Source of the DNA: Polycladidibacter stylochi
Lineage (GTDB): Bacteria > Pseudomonadota > Alphaproteobacteria > Rhizobiales > Stappiaceae
NCBI RefSeq assembly: GCF_001562055.1
Contig: NZ_LLWE01000041.1
Location: 84,994 to 148,993 of the forward strand
DNA: 64,000 nt
Direction of reading: 5' to 3'
The translations under genes and the position numbers were made by a program. Numbering within the stretch: the stretch's first letter is position 1; every line of letters starts with the position of its first letter. Below the pieces are notes generated by a model that was given only the letters and a program-made list of their open reading frames with translations, ran no database searches and had not been told where the DNA came from. Shown here one piece after another: positions 54,195 to 63,098 of this stretch.

Positions 54195-54893
54195 TTGATC
54201 GCACTTGAAGAATTACCAACTTTTTCTCGTGATAAAGTTATTAGATTGAACCGTTATGTAGTTATCGCGCGCCCGCTTCAACACCAACTTGAAGCTCTGG
54301 CAGCGGCTGCTGACCAGTTTCTATACAAACAAGAAGTGCACACTATCACATATCGTCGGCATCCAGAACGTGGTCGTTGTTCCCTAGCATCCCGTGTACT
54401 TCTTAAGTGCATTATTGCGGAAGTTATTGATTGCGAAACTAAGCATTTCCGTCTCCATAAGATGGAAAGCGGAAAGTTGTGGTGCCAAAACATGTTGAAT
54501 AAGAAGCGTATAAATTTGGACCTATCAACTACAACAACAGAGAAATCGGTTGCTATCGCTGTTGGTTTTGGGTGCAAGGTTGGCATCGATACTCAGCACA
54601 TGAATCCAAAGCAACGCCAGGCCTACGCAACCATTTTTGGCAAACATACTGATAATACGCTGTCTGAGATTGCCATTTGGACACGCATGGAAGCCTATGG
54701 AAAAATGAATGGTACAGGATTATGGCAGGGACTAAGAAAGCTAAATGAGTTAGCCAAAACTCCTGACTTGGCTGATGAGCCATGTCAGTTCATTGATTTT
54801 CACGAAAATAGCGGCGAAGCTCTAACACTTAGCATTTGTGGCGATGCTCATACCAGAATATTTCGAGGAAAAGCGCAGCAGTTTTCATTGTGA
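54195..54893 (+). CDS. 4'-phosphopantetheinyl transferase (Sfp/AcpT type)
   Basis: 232 residues from TTG 54195 (GAGTGAGG upstream). VAIAVGFGCKVGID near 116-129 matches the first PPTase motif and WTRMEAYGKMNGTGLW near 156-171 the second (W-x-x-x-EA...K...G.GL). The metal motif reads GIDTQ instead of GIDIE, so the second ligand is Gln, a divergent feature. It should activate both operon ACPs. It closes the biosynthetic operon. Confidence 0.85.
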   Translation: MIALEELPTFSRDKVIRLNRYVVIARPLQHQLEALAAAADQFLYKQEVHTITYRRHPERGRCSLASRVLLKCIIAEVIDCETKHFRLHKMESGKLWCQNMLNKKRINLDLSTTTTEKSVAIAVGFGCKVGIDTQHMNPKQRQAYATIFGKHTDNTLSEIAIWTRMEAYGKMNGTGLWQGLRKLNELAKTPDLADEPCQFIDFHENSGEALTLSICGDAHTRIFRGKAQQFSL

Positions 54894-55049
54894 GAATAGG
54901 CTGTGAACTGATGAAAGAGAGCGTTGGCGATCCGACAATCTGCCATAGTTTAAGCAACTAAGAACAAGCTGTTGGCTAAATTATATTAATGCAACAACGC
55001 CGGGGGAGACCAAGAATGACCCTAAAACTCTACAGTCATTATAATTGAA

Positions 55050-55184
55050 GTGCCAACTGTTGAAACTGATAAGTTCTTGAGAACGGAATGCCTTGATGGT
55101 ATCGGACAGGCAAGATATGGCGATCTTCATAAATTTCGTAACTATATTGAGGTGATAGAGGATGGGTACTCTCGTTCACGTTAA
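55050..55184 (+). pseudogene. Short ORF tail overlapping the next gene, possible toxin C-terminal remnant
   Basis: An open frame from 55050 (GTG CCA ACT) reads VPTVETDKFLRTECLDGIG, then QARYGDLHKFRNYIEVIEDGY to TAA at 55182-55184, overlapping the start of 55162-55449. No upstream coding region continues it. Overlap of a toxin tail with an immunity start is typical of polymorphic toxin loci, but no toxin family is recognised. Confidence 0.35.
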
Positions 55185-55449
55185 AGTCGCTTGGGAGCCA
55201 TGTAAGCAGGAACCTCCTATATCAGGTAAGTATATAACTCCTGCTCATTTTTTAAACCCTGACGATAAGTGGCCAGATGAGGCCTGGAGTGTAGTCTTAG
55301 AATTTCACAAGCAAGAAGGTGCATTTAATTATCATAGAGGAACTGCAAGATTCTTAGTCCAGAATGCACCTAGTGATTGGTTAAAATCCGGATCTATTTT
55401 TGAAATGTTTGAAGGTAAAAAAAAGACAGCAAAGGTTACAGTTTTATAG
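55162..55449 (+). CDS. Small hypothetical protein, candidate immunity protein
   Basis: 95 residues, MGTLVHVKVAWEPCKQEPP to AKVTVL, with GAGGTGATAGAGG before the ATG. It is rich in aromatic residues and soluble by composition, like orphan immunity proteins. It lies between the lipid operon and the IS6-type end at 55473. Not recognised; the immunity idea rests on the overlapping upstream fragment only. Confidence 0.6.
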   Translation: MGTLVHVKVAWEPCKQEPPISGKYITPAHFLNPDDKWPDEAWSVVLEFHKQEGAFNYHRGTARFLVQNAPSDWLKSGSIFEMFEGKKKTAKVTVL

Positions 55450-55472
55450 CTTTATTACAATGCTTTATTCTC

Positions 55473-55596
55473 GGCTCTGTTGCAAAAACGTCGTTAGCTG
55501 TGAATAGACATTCTACAATGTTGGTTTGGTGATTTCATGAATGCATACAAAAGCCGTCATTGGTATTCCCCCATTCATGGAGGAGTATTCTTGTAG
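55473..55596 (+). mobile_element. IS6-family left-end relic with transposase start
   Basis: The terminal repeat GGCTCTGTTGCAAAAAC (55473-55489) is followed at 55537 by ATG and a frame reading MNAYKSRHWYSPIHGG and stopping at 55596; it resembles IS6-type transposase starts. It pairs with the inverted end at 36107-36123 on the other side of the operon. The rest of the element is gone. Confidence 0.55.
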
Positions 55597-55650
55597 AGTT
55601 ACGCCGCCAGTTTTAGTGTAGTGGCAGGTGTTATGCCGCCTCCCTAACAG

Positions 55651-55796
55651 AAACGACGGCCATATTTAGAACGCCACTTGTATTAACACGCCGCACTCAT
55701 ACCATGTTCATGGCAAAGCTGTGTCACCGATATACCGCTTTCCCCTTGCTTCAATATCGCAATGATTTGCGCATCGCTAAAACGAGATTCCTTCAT
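55651..55796 (-). pseudogene. IS3-family OrfA relic
   Basis: The minus strand from ATG 55796 encodes MKESRFSDAQIIAILKQGE and LCHEHGM, the typical IS3-group OrfA helix-turn-helix, then a TAA stop and YKWRSKYGRR before the homology ends. It is decayed. The remainder of 55450-55969 is otherwise non-coding. Confidence 0.75.
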
Positions 55797-55969
55797 AAAT
55801 ACAATCCTCAATATAAGGCAGCAAAATCTCTACTTTTAATTCGATCAATTTCAGAAGGGAAGAAGTGGTCCGGATGAGAATATAGGAAAGTTTGTTATAC
55901 GTGAGATATATTTCCTTTACTAGAATATTACTTGTGGTGTATATATTTAAAGTTCACGGAGAATGTTTA

Positions 55970-56971
55970 ATGGGAATATACTTTAGGGAAGCTGCTATCT
56001 TTTTGCTGCATATAATATCATTTCTATTGATAATGATATTTTCGAGTGCTGTCGGTAGCGTCCCAGGTCTTATTCTAGCTAACTATGTATTGAATAACTT
56101 CAATATTGATGTTCCAAACAATCTCTATGTCATTGCGGCATTTGGGTTTTGTATACTAGGGCTATTCATAATCTTTAATCTAAGGTTTCCCTTTTTTATT
56201 AATGGATTTATCAAGCTTGAGTTCAACCACCGTAGCCCGTCAAATCGTGAAGTAATCATTCTGCAAGAAGCTATGAACTTGCTTGAATCAGAAGCAAGGA
56301 AAAACAAAGTTCCACTTCCCAAAATTACATTCACTATTTGTGATGATAAGGAAGTAAATGCCTGCGCATATGGTACAAACATGGTTGGTGTAACCACCGG
56401 CTTACTAAATCATGCGGCAAAGCAAGGAGATGCAACCGGTATTTTAGCCTCTATCATCGCACATGAAATTGGTCACATAAGAGGTGGCGAAACCATTCCA
56501 ACTGTCGTAACTATACTCTCTTTAGTGCCAATAAAGTTGTTCGACATATTGTTAGCAATTTTGTGTAGATTACCATTTATCGGCATCTTTGCAGCACTCC
56601 TATATTACATCTCAACAGTGATATTTAATATAATCGTTAACTCAAGCAGATTCACTTCAGTTACATTAGAATACCGTGCTGACCGCTTCGCCTATCGCGC
56701 CTTGGGCAGTGATTTCTTAATTGACTTCTTTGAGTATATTAAAACTCAGGAACGATCTGAAAAAGGCATCCTGAATAATCTACTTAAAACACACCCACCT
56801 ACTGAGCTGCGTATCTGTGCCTTGCTTGAACTGGACCGGAAAAGTAAAGCCCGATTATCTAAGACTGAACAACCCTCCTGCTCTGACCCATCTACAAAAT
56901 ATGTAAGCGCTCCCATCACTGTTAAACCGCCGGACCTGTCCTTAAACGAAAACAGGACATTTAACAGATAA
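55970..56971 (+). CDS. M48-family membrane metalloprotease (HtpX-like)
   Basis: 333 residues from ATG 55970 with GGAGA 7 nt upstream; a TTG at 55892 would add 26 residues. Two N-terminal membrane helices are followed by the zinc motif HEIGH (SIIAHEIGHIRGG near 162-174), further hydrophobic segments and the third-ligand region LEYRADRFAYRAL. M48 proteases cut misfolded membrane proteins. There are no close partners; it is placed between IS relics and the duplicated repeat, so it may be part of the acquired segment. Confidence 0.88.
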   Translation: MGIYFREAAIFLLHIISFLLIMIFSSAVGSVPGLILANYVLNNFNIDVPNNLYVIAAFGFCILGLFIIFNLRFPFFINGFIKLEFNHRSPSNREVIILQEAMNLLESEARKNKVPLPKITFTICDDKEVNACAYGTNMVGVTTGLLNHAAKQGDATGILASIIAHEIGHIRGGETIPTVVTILSLVPIKLFDILLAILCRLPFIGIFAALLYYISTVIFNIIVNSSRFTSVTLEYRADRFAYRALGSDFLIDFFEYIKTQERSEKGILNNLLKTHPPTELRICALLELDRKSKARLSKTEQPSCSDPSTKYVSAPITVKPPDLSLNENRTFNR

Positions 56972-57102
56972 ATAACAGGGGTTTATGACTGCAGATTACC
57001 AGACTTGCCGTAAGTATATCCCACAATTTAATTTATCTGAATATACATACGGAACAACTCTATTCAGCCAACATTTTTTGCTCGTTTGAAAATAAGCCCG
57101 GT

Positions 57103-57481
57103 TTTGCAGCAAGCAACCTATGCGGGCATAAGATTTAACACGAAAAGTGGTGATGGCGGGTAAGCCATCACCACTCAGTTTATTCAACAGCGCGTTGATT
57201 TAATAAACCTCACTATGATCTGATCGCGATCAGAACCTATGCGTAATTGATGTTAACAGTTTTGCCCCAGTTTTTCCTTGCTTGCCACTCTCGTTCAGCA
57301 TTAATGCGCCGCCAAGGTGGAAGTTGGTTGCTGGAGTTACTGGTGAGGCGTATTCAAAACCAACTTGGAATTGACGGGCGCTATCGGCCAAATCGACATG
57401 CTTTTCAGCAAAATTAACTTCACCTTGCAGGTTACGCCCCTGCGGCAGACGTAGGTTTAGGCTTCCCTGTTCCATATACAG
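57103..57481 (-). repeat. Right copy of the 379-bp direct repeat
   Basis: This is the native 3' end of the pseudo-protease gene (57230-59932) plus its downstream DNA; four differences by eye from 27697-28075. The two copies point the same way and bracket 29.4 kb that includes the lipid operon. Confidence 0.93.
57146..57175 (-). terminator. Terminator of the pseudo-protease gene
   Basis: A perfect 12-bp stem AGTGGTGATGGC / GCCATCACCACT with a 6-nt loop, then TTTTCG on the minus strand, 55 bases after the stop codon. Confidence 0.75.
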
Positions 57482-59932
57482 TGGTTGGCTGAATGAAAGT
57501 GAAAGTTGATCGCCGTCCAGTAAATTATTGTTGCTCGCAACACTCAAAGCAAAGCCGGAATAGTAGCCTGTACTAATATCGGATATCAAGCCGGCCTCTT
57601 GGCCATTGGATATGCCAAGTTCTGCATTGGCAGCAAATGTTAGGCCGGCAATAGGCAGTTTAACGCCGGCACTTAAGCTGGTGTTATAAGCTGCCAACTC
57701 CCCGATTTGCTCTGGTGTGTTGATCGCCGAACCAAGCCCAAGGAACGAGCCGTTTTCCCGCATGCTGGTGAGACCGAGAGTATAGGTTGCCCCCATATCC
57801 ATTTTATAGGCCGCTGTTGCACCAAAACCGATTTTTTGTTTGTTATCAGTTGCTGCATCCATGTAAGAGAACATGCCAAACGTTGCAGCCCCTTCTTTAT
57901 GCAAAGCACCGGCTGCAAAACCGTTGGCAGTAAGGCCCATAATACTGGAAGAGCGCGCCAGACGGGTTGCACTGGTATTAGCAAAACCAAGGTTTTCTGC
58001 CATGGCCTGTGCACTATCAAAACCAAATTGCCAGTTACCGTGACTTATCGGTGCATTTTGCTGATTAAACGCGAATGAAGCAAAGTTTGCTTGCAGGCTA
58101 CTATTTTGAGCAGTGGTGCTTTTGAATTTACCAAGCTCGGCATTCAGCGCTGACGCACGTTGCTGGGTTAAGAGCTTGCCGGAAGTTACAAAGGGGGCGC
58201 CAAGACTATCAAACATGGTGAAGCTGGTGTTCTCTAATGCCTTGTTCAACGCCGGACTGACTACTTCAGAGCGTGTGAGGGTAAATGCGGAAAGCGGTGT
58301 TACGCCGCCAGCAGCTCTCGTCGTTGCTGGCAAACCTACTTTACCAATTGGTTTGAGTGCAGCTTCCAAGTCCATTAAACCATGACCGAATTCATCGTTG
58401 TAATCATGCTGGAAGCCATTGGTGAAAGTTGTTGTTCCTGTCTTTTTAAAGCTTGGAAAGTTATTGTTTGCTGATGCCAACATGCGATCAACAATTTCTT
58501 CTGGTTTTAAGGTTGGAAAAGCTTGACGCAATAATGCAACACTACCGGTGGCAACTGCTGCACCATATAATACATCAACAGATTGCTCATATTTTTGTTT
58601 GTCAGTTTTTTTTGCAAGACTGTAAATATGGGCGGGAGCTGATAGACAATAGGCTGCCGCTTGAAAACAGCCTGCTCCTTTGCTGGTTTTAGCCCCAACA
58701 ACAGCATCTGCACCCAACAACTTGATATCCAAAATTGCTGCGGAATACGGCTCAATTGCTAACATCGCCGAGGCAACTGCCAAAGATTTTTCCTTTAATT
58801 CATCAACTTGCATGGGAAGACCGGCAAGAAAATGAATACCCTGCCCTTTTTGGGTTTCATATGCAGGAAGTACCAAGACACCATTTTTGGTAAAGTCTTT
58901 TAAAGCAGCAACCAGCTCGTCAAACTTTGGAATAAATTTAGTTTGCAGGACTTTGTCTGCTTTAATCGCGCTATTACTTAGTGCCCAATTTTCTGCAATT
59001 GTTTTCGCCGGATTGCTATTGGATGTCTTTAAATAGTCAGCATAAGTTGTATCGCCAAGTGCTAGTTGATCAAGTGCCAGCAAGCTTACTTTTGCATTTG
59101 CAGCTGTTGCTTTAATAATTGTTTCAGAAAGACCGGACATAAGCGGAGTTTCGTCAACCGCAACGGCATCTTGTACAAAACTTCCGATGTGTAAATTTGC
59201 ATCATAAGCAACGCCTTTCAAAGAACCAGCCTCGCCACTTCCCGCCGCAATTGCAACAACACTATCTATGTTACTTAAAGCTCCTTTTTTATCTGCCGTT
59301 GCCTTAGTTACTTTTTTATTTTTAAATTCGGTAAACTCATTATGAAAACCTAGAGGTCCGAGAATGGAAATTGTTATTTCTTTACCTGTAAATGAGCTTG
59401 CATGCGCATATGCAAGCTTAATTGCATGGTATGCGCTTAAAATTGTGAAGGAATAATAATCAGCAGAGAAGCGAATGCTTGTATAGTCTGTTTGCCGCCA
59501 AAATGCAGCACTATTATTTATTGCGCTAACCTGACTTTGGTCTGGAGGTGTTATACCTACGTTATTACCTGGAAATTCACTTGATGGCTTAGGCGTACCT
59601 GGCTTAGGTTTGGTTGGCTTAGGTTTGGTTGGCTTTGGCGTTGTTGGTGTCGGCGTCGTTGGTGTCGGCGTTGTTGGTGTCGGCGTCGTTGGCTTTGGCG
59701 TCGTTGGTGTCGGCGTCGTTGGTTTAGGTGTCGTTGGTTTAGGTGTCGTTGGTTTAGGTGTCGTTGGTGTCGGCGTTGTTGGTGTCGGCGTTGTTGGTGT
59801 CGGCGTGGTCGTGTCGGGGTTTGTTTTCTTGGGTGAGTTAACACCTTGTCCCCCAGGCTCGCCAATACAAGCGGCCAACAAAGCTGTCATTGCAACTGAT
59901 GCGACTAATTGTTTACGCATAGTAATTCTCAT
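57230..59932 (-). CDS. Lipoprotein autotransporter with an inactive subtilase (S8) domain
   Basis: 900 residues. Lipoprotein signal with lipobox LLAAC (Cys22), then a proline/threonine linker of 15-bp repeats (about 41-110), an S8-like domain (about 125-545) and a C-terminal barrel ending SITHRF. The subtilase frame is recognisable (SSFTGKEITISILGPLGFHNEF; SLKGVAYDANLHIG; ALLRQAFPTLKPEEIVDRML), but the catalytic Asp (ILGPLG for VIDTG), His (NIDSVVA for GHGTHVA) and Ser (LYGAAVA for TSMAAPH) are all replaced. It cannot be a serine protease. It is probably cotranscribed with the TonB receptor 75 bp upstream and may bind a host protein or heme. Confidence 0.8.
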   Translation of the reverse strand: MRITMRKQLVASVAMTALLAACIGEPGGQGVNSPKKTNPDTTTPTPTTPTPTTPTPTTPKPTTPKPTTPKPTTPTPTTPKPTTPTPTTPTPTTPTPTTPKPTKPKPTKPKPGTPKPSSEFPGNNVGITPPDQSQVSAINNSAAFWRQTDYTSIRFSADYYSFTILSAYHAIKLAYAHASSFTGKEITISILGPLGFHNEFTEFKNKKVTKATADKKGALSNIDSVVAIAAGSGEAGSLKGVAYDANLHIGSFVQDAVAVDETPLMSGLSETIIKATAANAKVSLLALDQLALGDTTYADYLKTSNSNPAKTIAENWALSNSAIKADKVLQTKFIPKFDELVAALKDFTKNGVLVLPAYETQKGQGIHFLAGLPMQVDELKEKSLAVASAMLAIEPYSAAILDIKLLGADAVVGAKTSKGAGCFQAAAYCLSAPAHIYSLAKKTDKQKYEQSVDVLYGAAVATGSVALLRQAFPTLKPEEIVDRMLASANNNFPSFKKTGTTTFTNGFQHDYNDEFGHGLMDLEAALKPIGKVGLPATTRAAGGVTPLSAFTLTRSEVVSPALNKALENTSFTMFDSLGAPFVTSGKLLTQQRASALNAELGKFKSTTAQNSSLQANFASFAFNQQNAPISHGNWQFGFDSAQAMAENLGFANTSATRLARSSSIMGLTANGFAAGALHKEGAATFGMFSYMDAATDNKQKIGFGATAAYKMDMGATYTLGLTSMRENGSFLGLGSAINTPEQIGELAAYNTSLSAGVKLPIAGLTFAANAELGISNGQEAGLISDISTGYYSGFALSVASNNNLLDGDQLSLSFSQPLYMEQGSLNLRLPQGRNLQGEVNFAEKHVDLADSARQFQVGFEYASPVTPATNFHLGGALMLNESGKQGKTGAKLLTSITHRF
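59601..59810 (-). repeat. 15-bp tandem repeat (14 units) in the lipoprotein linker
   Basis: Units such as GGTGTCGGCGTCGTT and GGTTTAGGTGTCGTT, 14 in a row from 59601 to 59810, encode TPTTP/KPTTP modules on the minus strand. Unit-number change would lengthen or shorten the linker without a frameshift. Confidence 0.9.
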
Positions 59933-60007
59933 AGGTTAATAGGTTTTGCAGAAAGGAAGTGCTTGCCGGGCAGTAAATTGCCCGGCCTGTGATCAACGAT
60001 CGCTTCA

Positions 60008-62854
60008 TCAAAACTTCATGCTAAAGTTTGCCCGAAATGTTCTTCCTGGTGCCGGCATGTCGCTTTGGCTTATGGGGTCGAGATAAAATCTGTCGGTCAA
60101 GTTGCTAGCAGATGCAGTTAACTCGGCACCATTTTCAAATCTGTAAGAAGCAAAAGCATCGAGAGTTGTCACTGGAGCATAGGACTTTTGAATAGTCGTC
60201 ACTGAGGTTTGCCAGGATGCATCCAATTTATTTGTTGGCCCACTCGTATAATTAAGGGTAGAGCCAACAGTCAGCTTATCTTCAAAAAACCGCTTGCCCA
60301 GGGTAAGTGAGAGTTTGTATTTAGGCGGATTTTGCATATTACTGTAGCCGCCATTGAACCCCCCCTTTACACATTCCGGTGTCAACGCAAGGTTTTTATT
60401 ATGATAGTATTCTTTTCGAATAAGACTTGCTGTTTCTGCATCACATGTCTCGGTATCTATGTACATGGAGGCAGATAAATTACCGAAGAATTGCTCGCTG
60501 TCATAATCCGCCTGAAATTCAAGGCCAGAAACTGTGAAGCTGTCTGCATTATAAAGTTCTAGTAACATATCAGATAGGAAGAAGCGGCGTGTGATATAAT
60601 CTTCAATTGAGTTTCTAAAGTACGCCAGTTTAAAGGCGGCAATATCACCTTCAAAAATCATATCATCTGTCACTGTAGAAATACCAAGTTCAATATTTCT
60701 TGAAGTTTCTGGCGAGAGTACTTCTGGAATTTCTAGCAGGAACGTGCCAACAGCAGATTCAAAGATGCTCGGTGCACGTTGTGCTTGACGATAATTGGCA
60801 TAAAATTTCAAATTATCGTTATAATTATACTCTAACCCGACAAATGGATTGAGACCGTGTGACACTCTTTTAATAGGTTTGTGCACTTCAATCGACATCA
60901 GGATGTCTTTGTAACTAGGTGTTTTTTCTACAACAAATGACACAGCGCGGGCGCGAGCCTCATTGAAGGTTATTTTTCTTTTTTGATCCTTGACGTGAAT
61001 AATTTTAGGTGTAGCCTCGATATTTGCAATTTTCCCATTTGCATCTGCGAAATTGTCGCCATAAGCAAAAACATCACCATTTTGATCTTTAAAATACCAA
61101 CGAATAGTCCGTTTTTTTTCTGTGTGCCATTCATAATTGCGATTATAATCTTGCACATTGGAATAGTTGTAAGTTCCACCAGCTCGTAGTTTAAGATTCT
61201 CAAAAGGTTGATAGGTAAGCTCATTCGAAAATACAAATGATTCATAGCGACCACTTCTAGCCACACTATTAAACTTTAAATCTTCTTTGGTAAGTGCAAA
61301 GCCGTCAGAACGCTCTAATGTTTCACGCTTGAAAGAAGCTGAGGTATCAAGTGTGAAATCACCTATTTCATTAGAGAAATTCGCTTTATTGGATATATCA
61401 AGGGCATAACGATTGTTGTTCAAGTGCATCCATGCATAATCTAGCATGTTTGACTTCATTGCTTCAGGTGCATTGACACTACCATTGAGCTGGGCAGTCT
61501 CAGAGCCATTCCACCAGGCACGTGTTCTAAAGTCAAACCATTCATTATCGTCTGGATGCCATTTGTAGTCGAGTGTTATGCTGTCCATACGGACAGACCC
61601 ATAGGGCCATTGGGGCAGCATATCACGTGGTTGACGGCTTGGCTTGGCAACAACGGGACCTAGTTTTTTACCGCTCTTGCTATACTTATAAAGTCTATCT
61701 GGCGTAAAGCGCATTAGAGCTGACGGCATAATTTCGCCGAAATTTCCATGAAACCGGTTCCAGATAAACTCAACCTGATGATCATCTGATGGACGAAGAA
61801 CAGCTTTAGCTAGTGATGAAAACCGTTCAAAAGCAGTATTCGTTACTTCTTCACGCTCTTTGTAAACGTTCGCAACCGTGGTTATCTCATAGTTATAGGT
61901 TGGATCAAAACGACGATAGTTATCACGTCCATGACTACCGGCAAAGTAGTTCCCCTGTGAGCGCCGAGTTATTGCACCAACAAGCTCAAAGTTCTCGCCT
62001 AAATACGCAATTGTTGCGCTGCCGCTGTAAGCAGTGGAATTAAAGAAATTGGTCCTGTTATTACGTACTTCAGAACCATAATCATCCGTCATAAATGCAT
62101 CTCGCAACGGATCATTTTCAGGCATAGCATTAGGAGTGATGCTATTGCTAGTGCGACCTATTTTCAGCTTGGCGCCAAATTTTTTCCCCTCTCCTACGAT
62201 ATCTCTCGCACCAATTGTTTTAATTTCAACACTTCCCCCTACAGCGCTAGCACTTGAAGCGTGACCGTTGGGTCCCTTTGAAATTTTAATAGAACTAATC
62301 AAATCTGGGTCAAAATAACTACGCTGTTGAACCCCTGCATAACCACGATAAATATCAAGTGCATTTTGCGCACCATCAATTGTAAACTTGACACGGCTTT
62401 GCCCCTGTATACCGCGGATATTAATATCGGCACCACCCCCGTTACGGCTATCGCCCACGTGCACGCCGCCCAATTGCTTAAAAACATCTGAGGGAGAGGT
62501 TTGTCCAATACGATTAATCTGTTCACTTGAAATCAGATTAACGGAGTTAGCTGTTGAGTACTCAGTGTTAATTTTCTTTCTTGAATTTGATATAGTTACA
62601 TCAATTTCATCTAACTCAACAGTGCCATCTGCTGTTTTCGAGATTACTTCACCTTCTGAGGTAATTAAATCCCTATCGCCTACTTTATCCGAATTATCAG
62701 CCATGGCTACTGACGTGGTAAGTGCAACGATTGCAACTGATTGCAGAGCTGTTGCGCAAATACCCGCTTTTTGCTTGGTCAATTCCGGCAGCCTGAGTTC
62801 AAACTGCATTCCACCACCCATAGTGTATATGGTTATTACAACTAATGATGGCAT
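60008..62854 (-). CDS. TonB-dependent receptor, heme/hemoglobin type
   Basis: Up to 948 residues; the ATG at 62809 (MQFELRLPEL) may be the true start because a signal peptide follows it (to about SVAMADNSD). The plug (about 80-215) has VFKQLGGVHVGDSRNGGGADINIRG; the 22-strand barrel follows and ends RANFSMKF. YRQAQRAP resembles the heme-receptor FRAP box. TonB-ExbBD energy would import the ligand. Together with the pseudo-protease lipoprotein it suggests a two-part receptor like other receptor/lipoprotein pairs. The intergenic region beyond has no clear Fur box that I can assert. Confidence 0.9.
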   Translation of the reverse strand: MPSLVVITIYTMGGGMQFELRLPELTKQKAGICATALQSVAIVALTTSVAMADNSDKVGDRDLITSEGEVISKTADGTVELDEIDVTISNSRKKINTEYSTANSVNLISSEQINRIGQTSPSDVFKQLGGVHVGDSRNGGGADINIRGIQGQSRVKFTIDGAQNALDIYRGYAGVQQRSYFDPDLISSIKISKGPNGHASSASAVGGSVEIKTIGARDIVGEGKKFGAKLKIGRTSNSITPNAMPENDPLRDAFMTDDYGSEVRNNRTNFFNSTAYSGSATIAYLGENFELVGAITRRSQGNYFAGSHGRDNYRRFDPTYNYEITTVANVYKEREEVTNTAFERFSSLAKAVLRPSDDHQVEFIWNRFHGNFGEIMPSALMRFTPDRLYKYSKSGKKLGPVVAKPSRQPRDMLPQWPYGSVRMDSITLDYKWHPDDNEWFDFRTRAWWNGSETAQLNGSVNAPEAMKSNMLDYAWMHLNNNRYALDISNKANFSNEIGDFTLDTSASFKRETLERSDGFALTKEDLKFNSVARSGRYESFVFSNELTYQPFENLKLRAGGTYNYSNVQDYNRNYEWHTEKKRTIRWYFKDQNGDVFAYGDNFADANGKIANIEATPKIIHVKDQKRKITFNEARARAVSFVVEKTPSYKDILMSIEVHKPIKRVSHGLNPFVGLEYNYNDNLKFYANYRQAQRAPSIFESAVGTFLLEIPEVLSPETSRNIELGISTVTDDMIFEGDIAAFKLAYFRNSIEDYITRRFFLSDMLLELYNADSFTVSGLEFQADYDSEQFFGNLSASMYIDTETCDAETASLIRKEYYHNKNLALTPECVKGGFNGGYSNMQNPPKYKLSLTLGKRFFEDKLTVGSTLNYTSGPTNKLDASWQTSVTTIQKSYAPVTTLDAFASYRFENGAELTASASNLTDRFYLDPISQSDMPAPGRTFRANFSMKF

Positions 62855-63098
62855 TACTTATTAATATGATAACGAAAGTCAAGTTTTAAATTTTTTGAAT
62901 GAAATTTTTTGCTATTCATAATCTCTAAAATATGAGCAGTCTCTATGTTATTCTCACCATTATAGTGTATTAATATTTAATATACACAATAAATGGTATG
63001 ATTATTATCTGAATACATATTTTCTATAATTAATATTGAGTTCTTTTGATTAATAGACAAAATTTTATTTTAATCAACAAGCACCTTAGTTATTTATA
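62855..63098. promoter_or_regulatory. AT-rich divergent region upstream of the TonB receptor
   Basis: 244 very AT-rich bases, presumed promoter of the receptor operon on the minus strand. No gene is seen. Confidence 0.35.

Noticed and set aside
36389..54893. Plain housekeeping fatty-acid synthesis cluster
   Set aside because: It contains CLF-like KS domains, GNAT, GcvT-like protein, own PPTase and export genes, and lacks an enoyl reductase, AccBC or plsX.
57230..59932. Active S8 serine protease autotransporter
   Set aside because: The catalytic Asp, His and Ser motifs are all substituted on alignment by eye.
59610..59939. Plus-strand frame of glycine/valine repeats opposite the lipoprotein linker
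   Set aside because: It is the shadow of the 15-bp tandem repeat; the minus-strand gene has signal, domain and terminator evidence.
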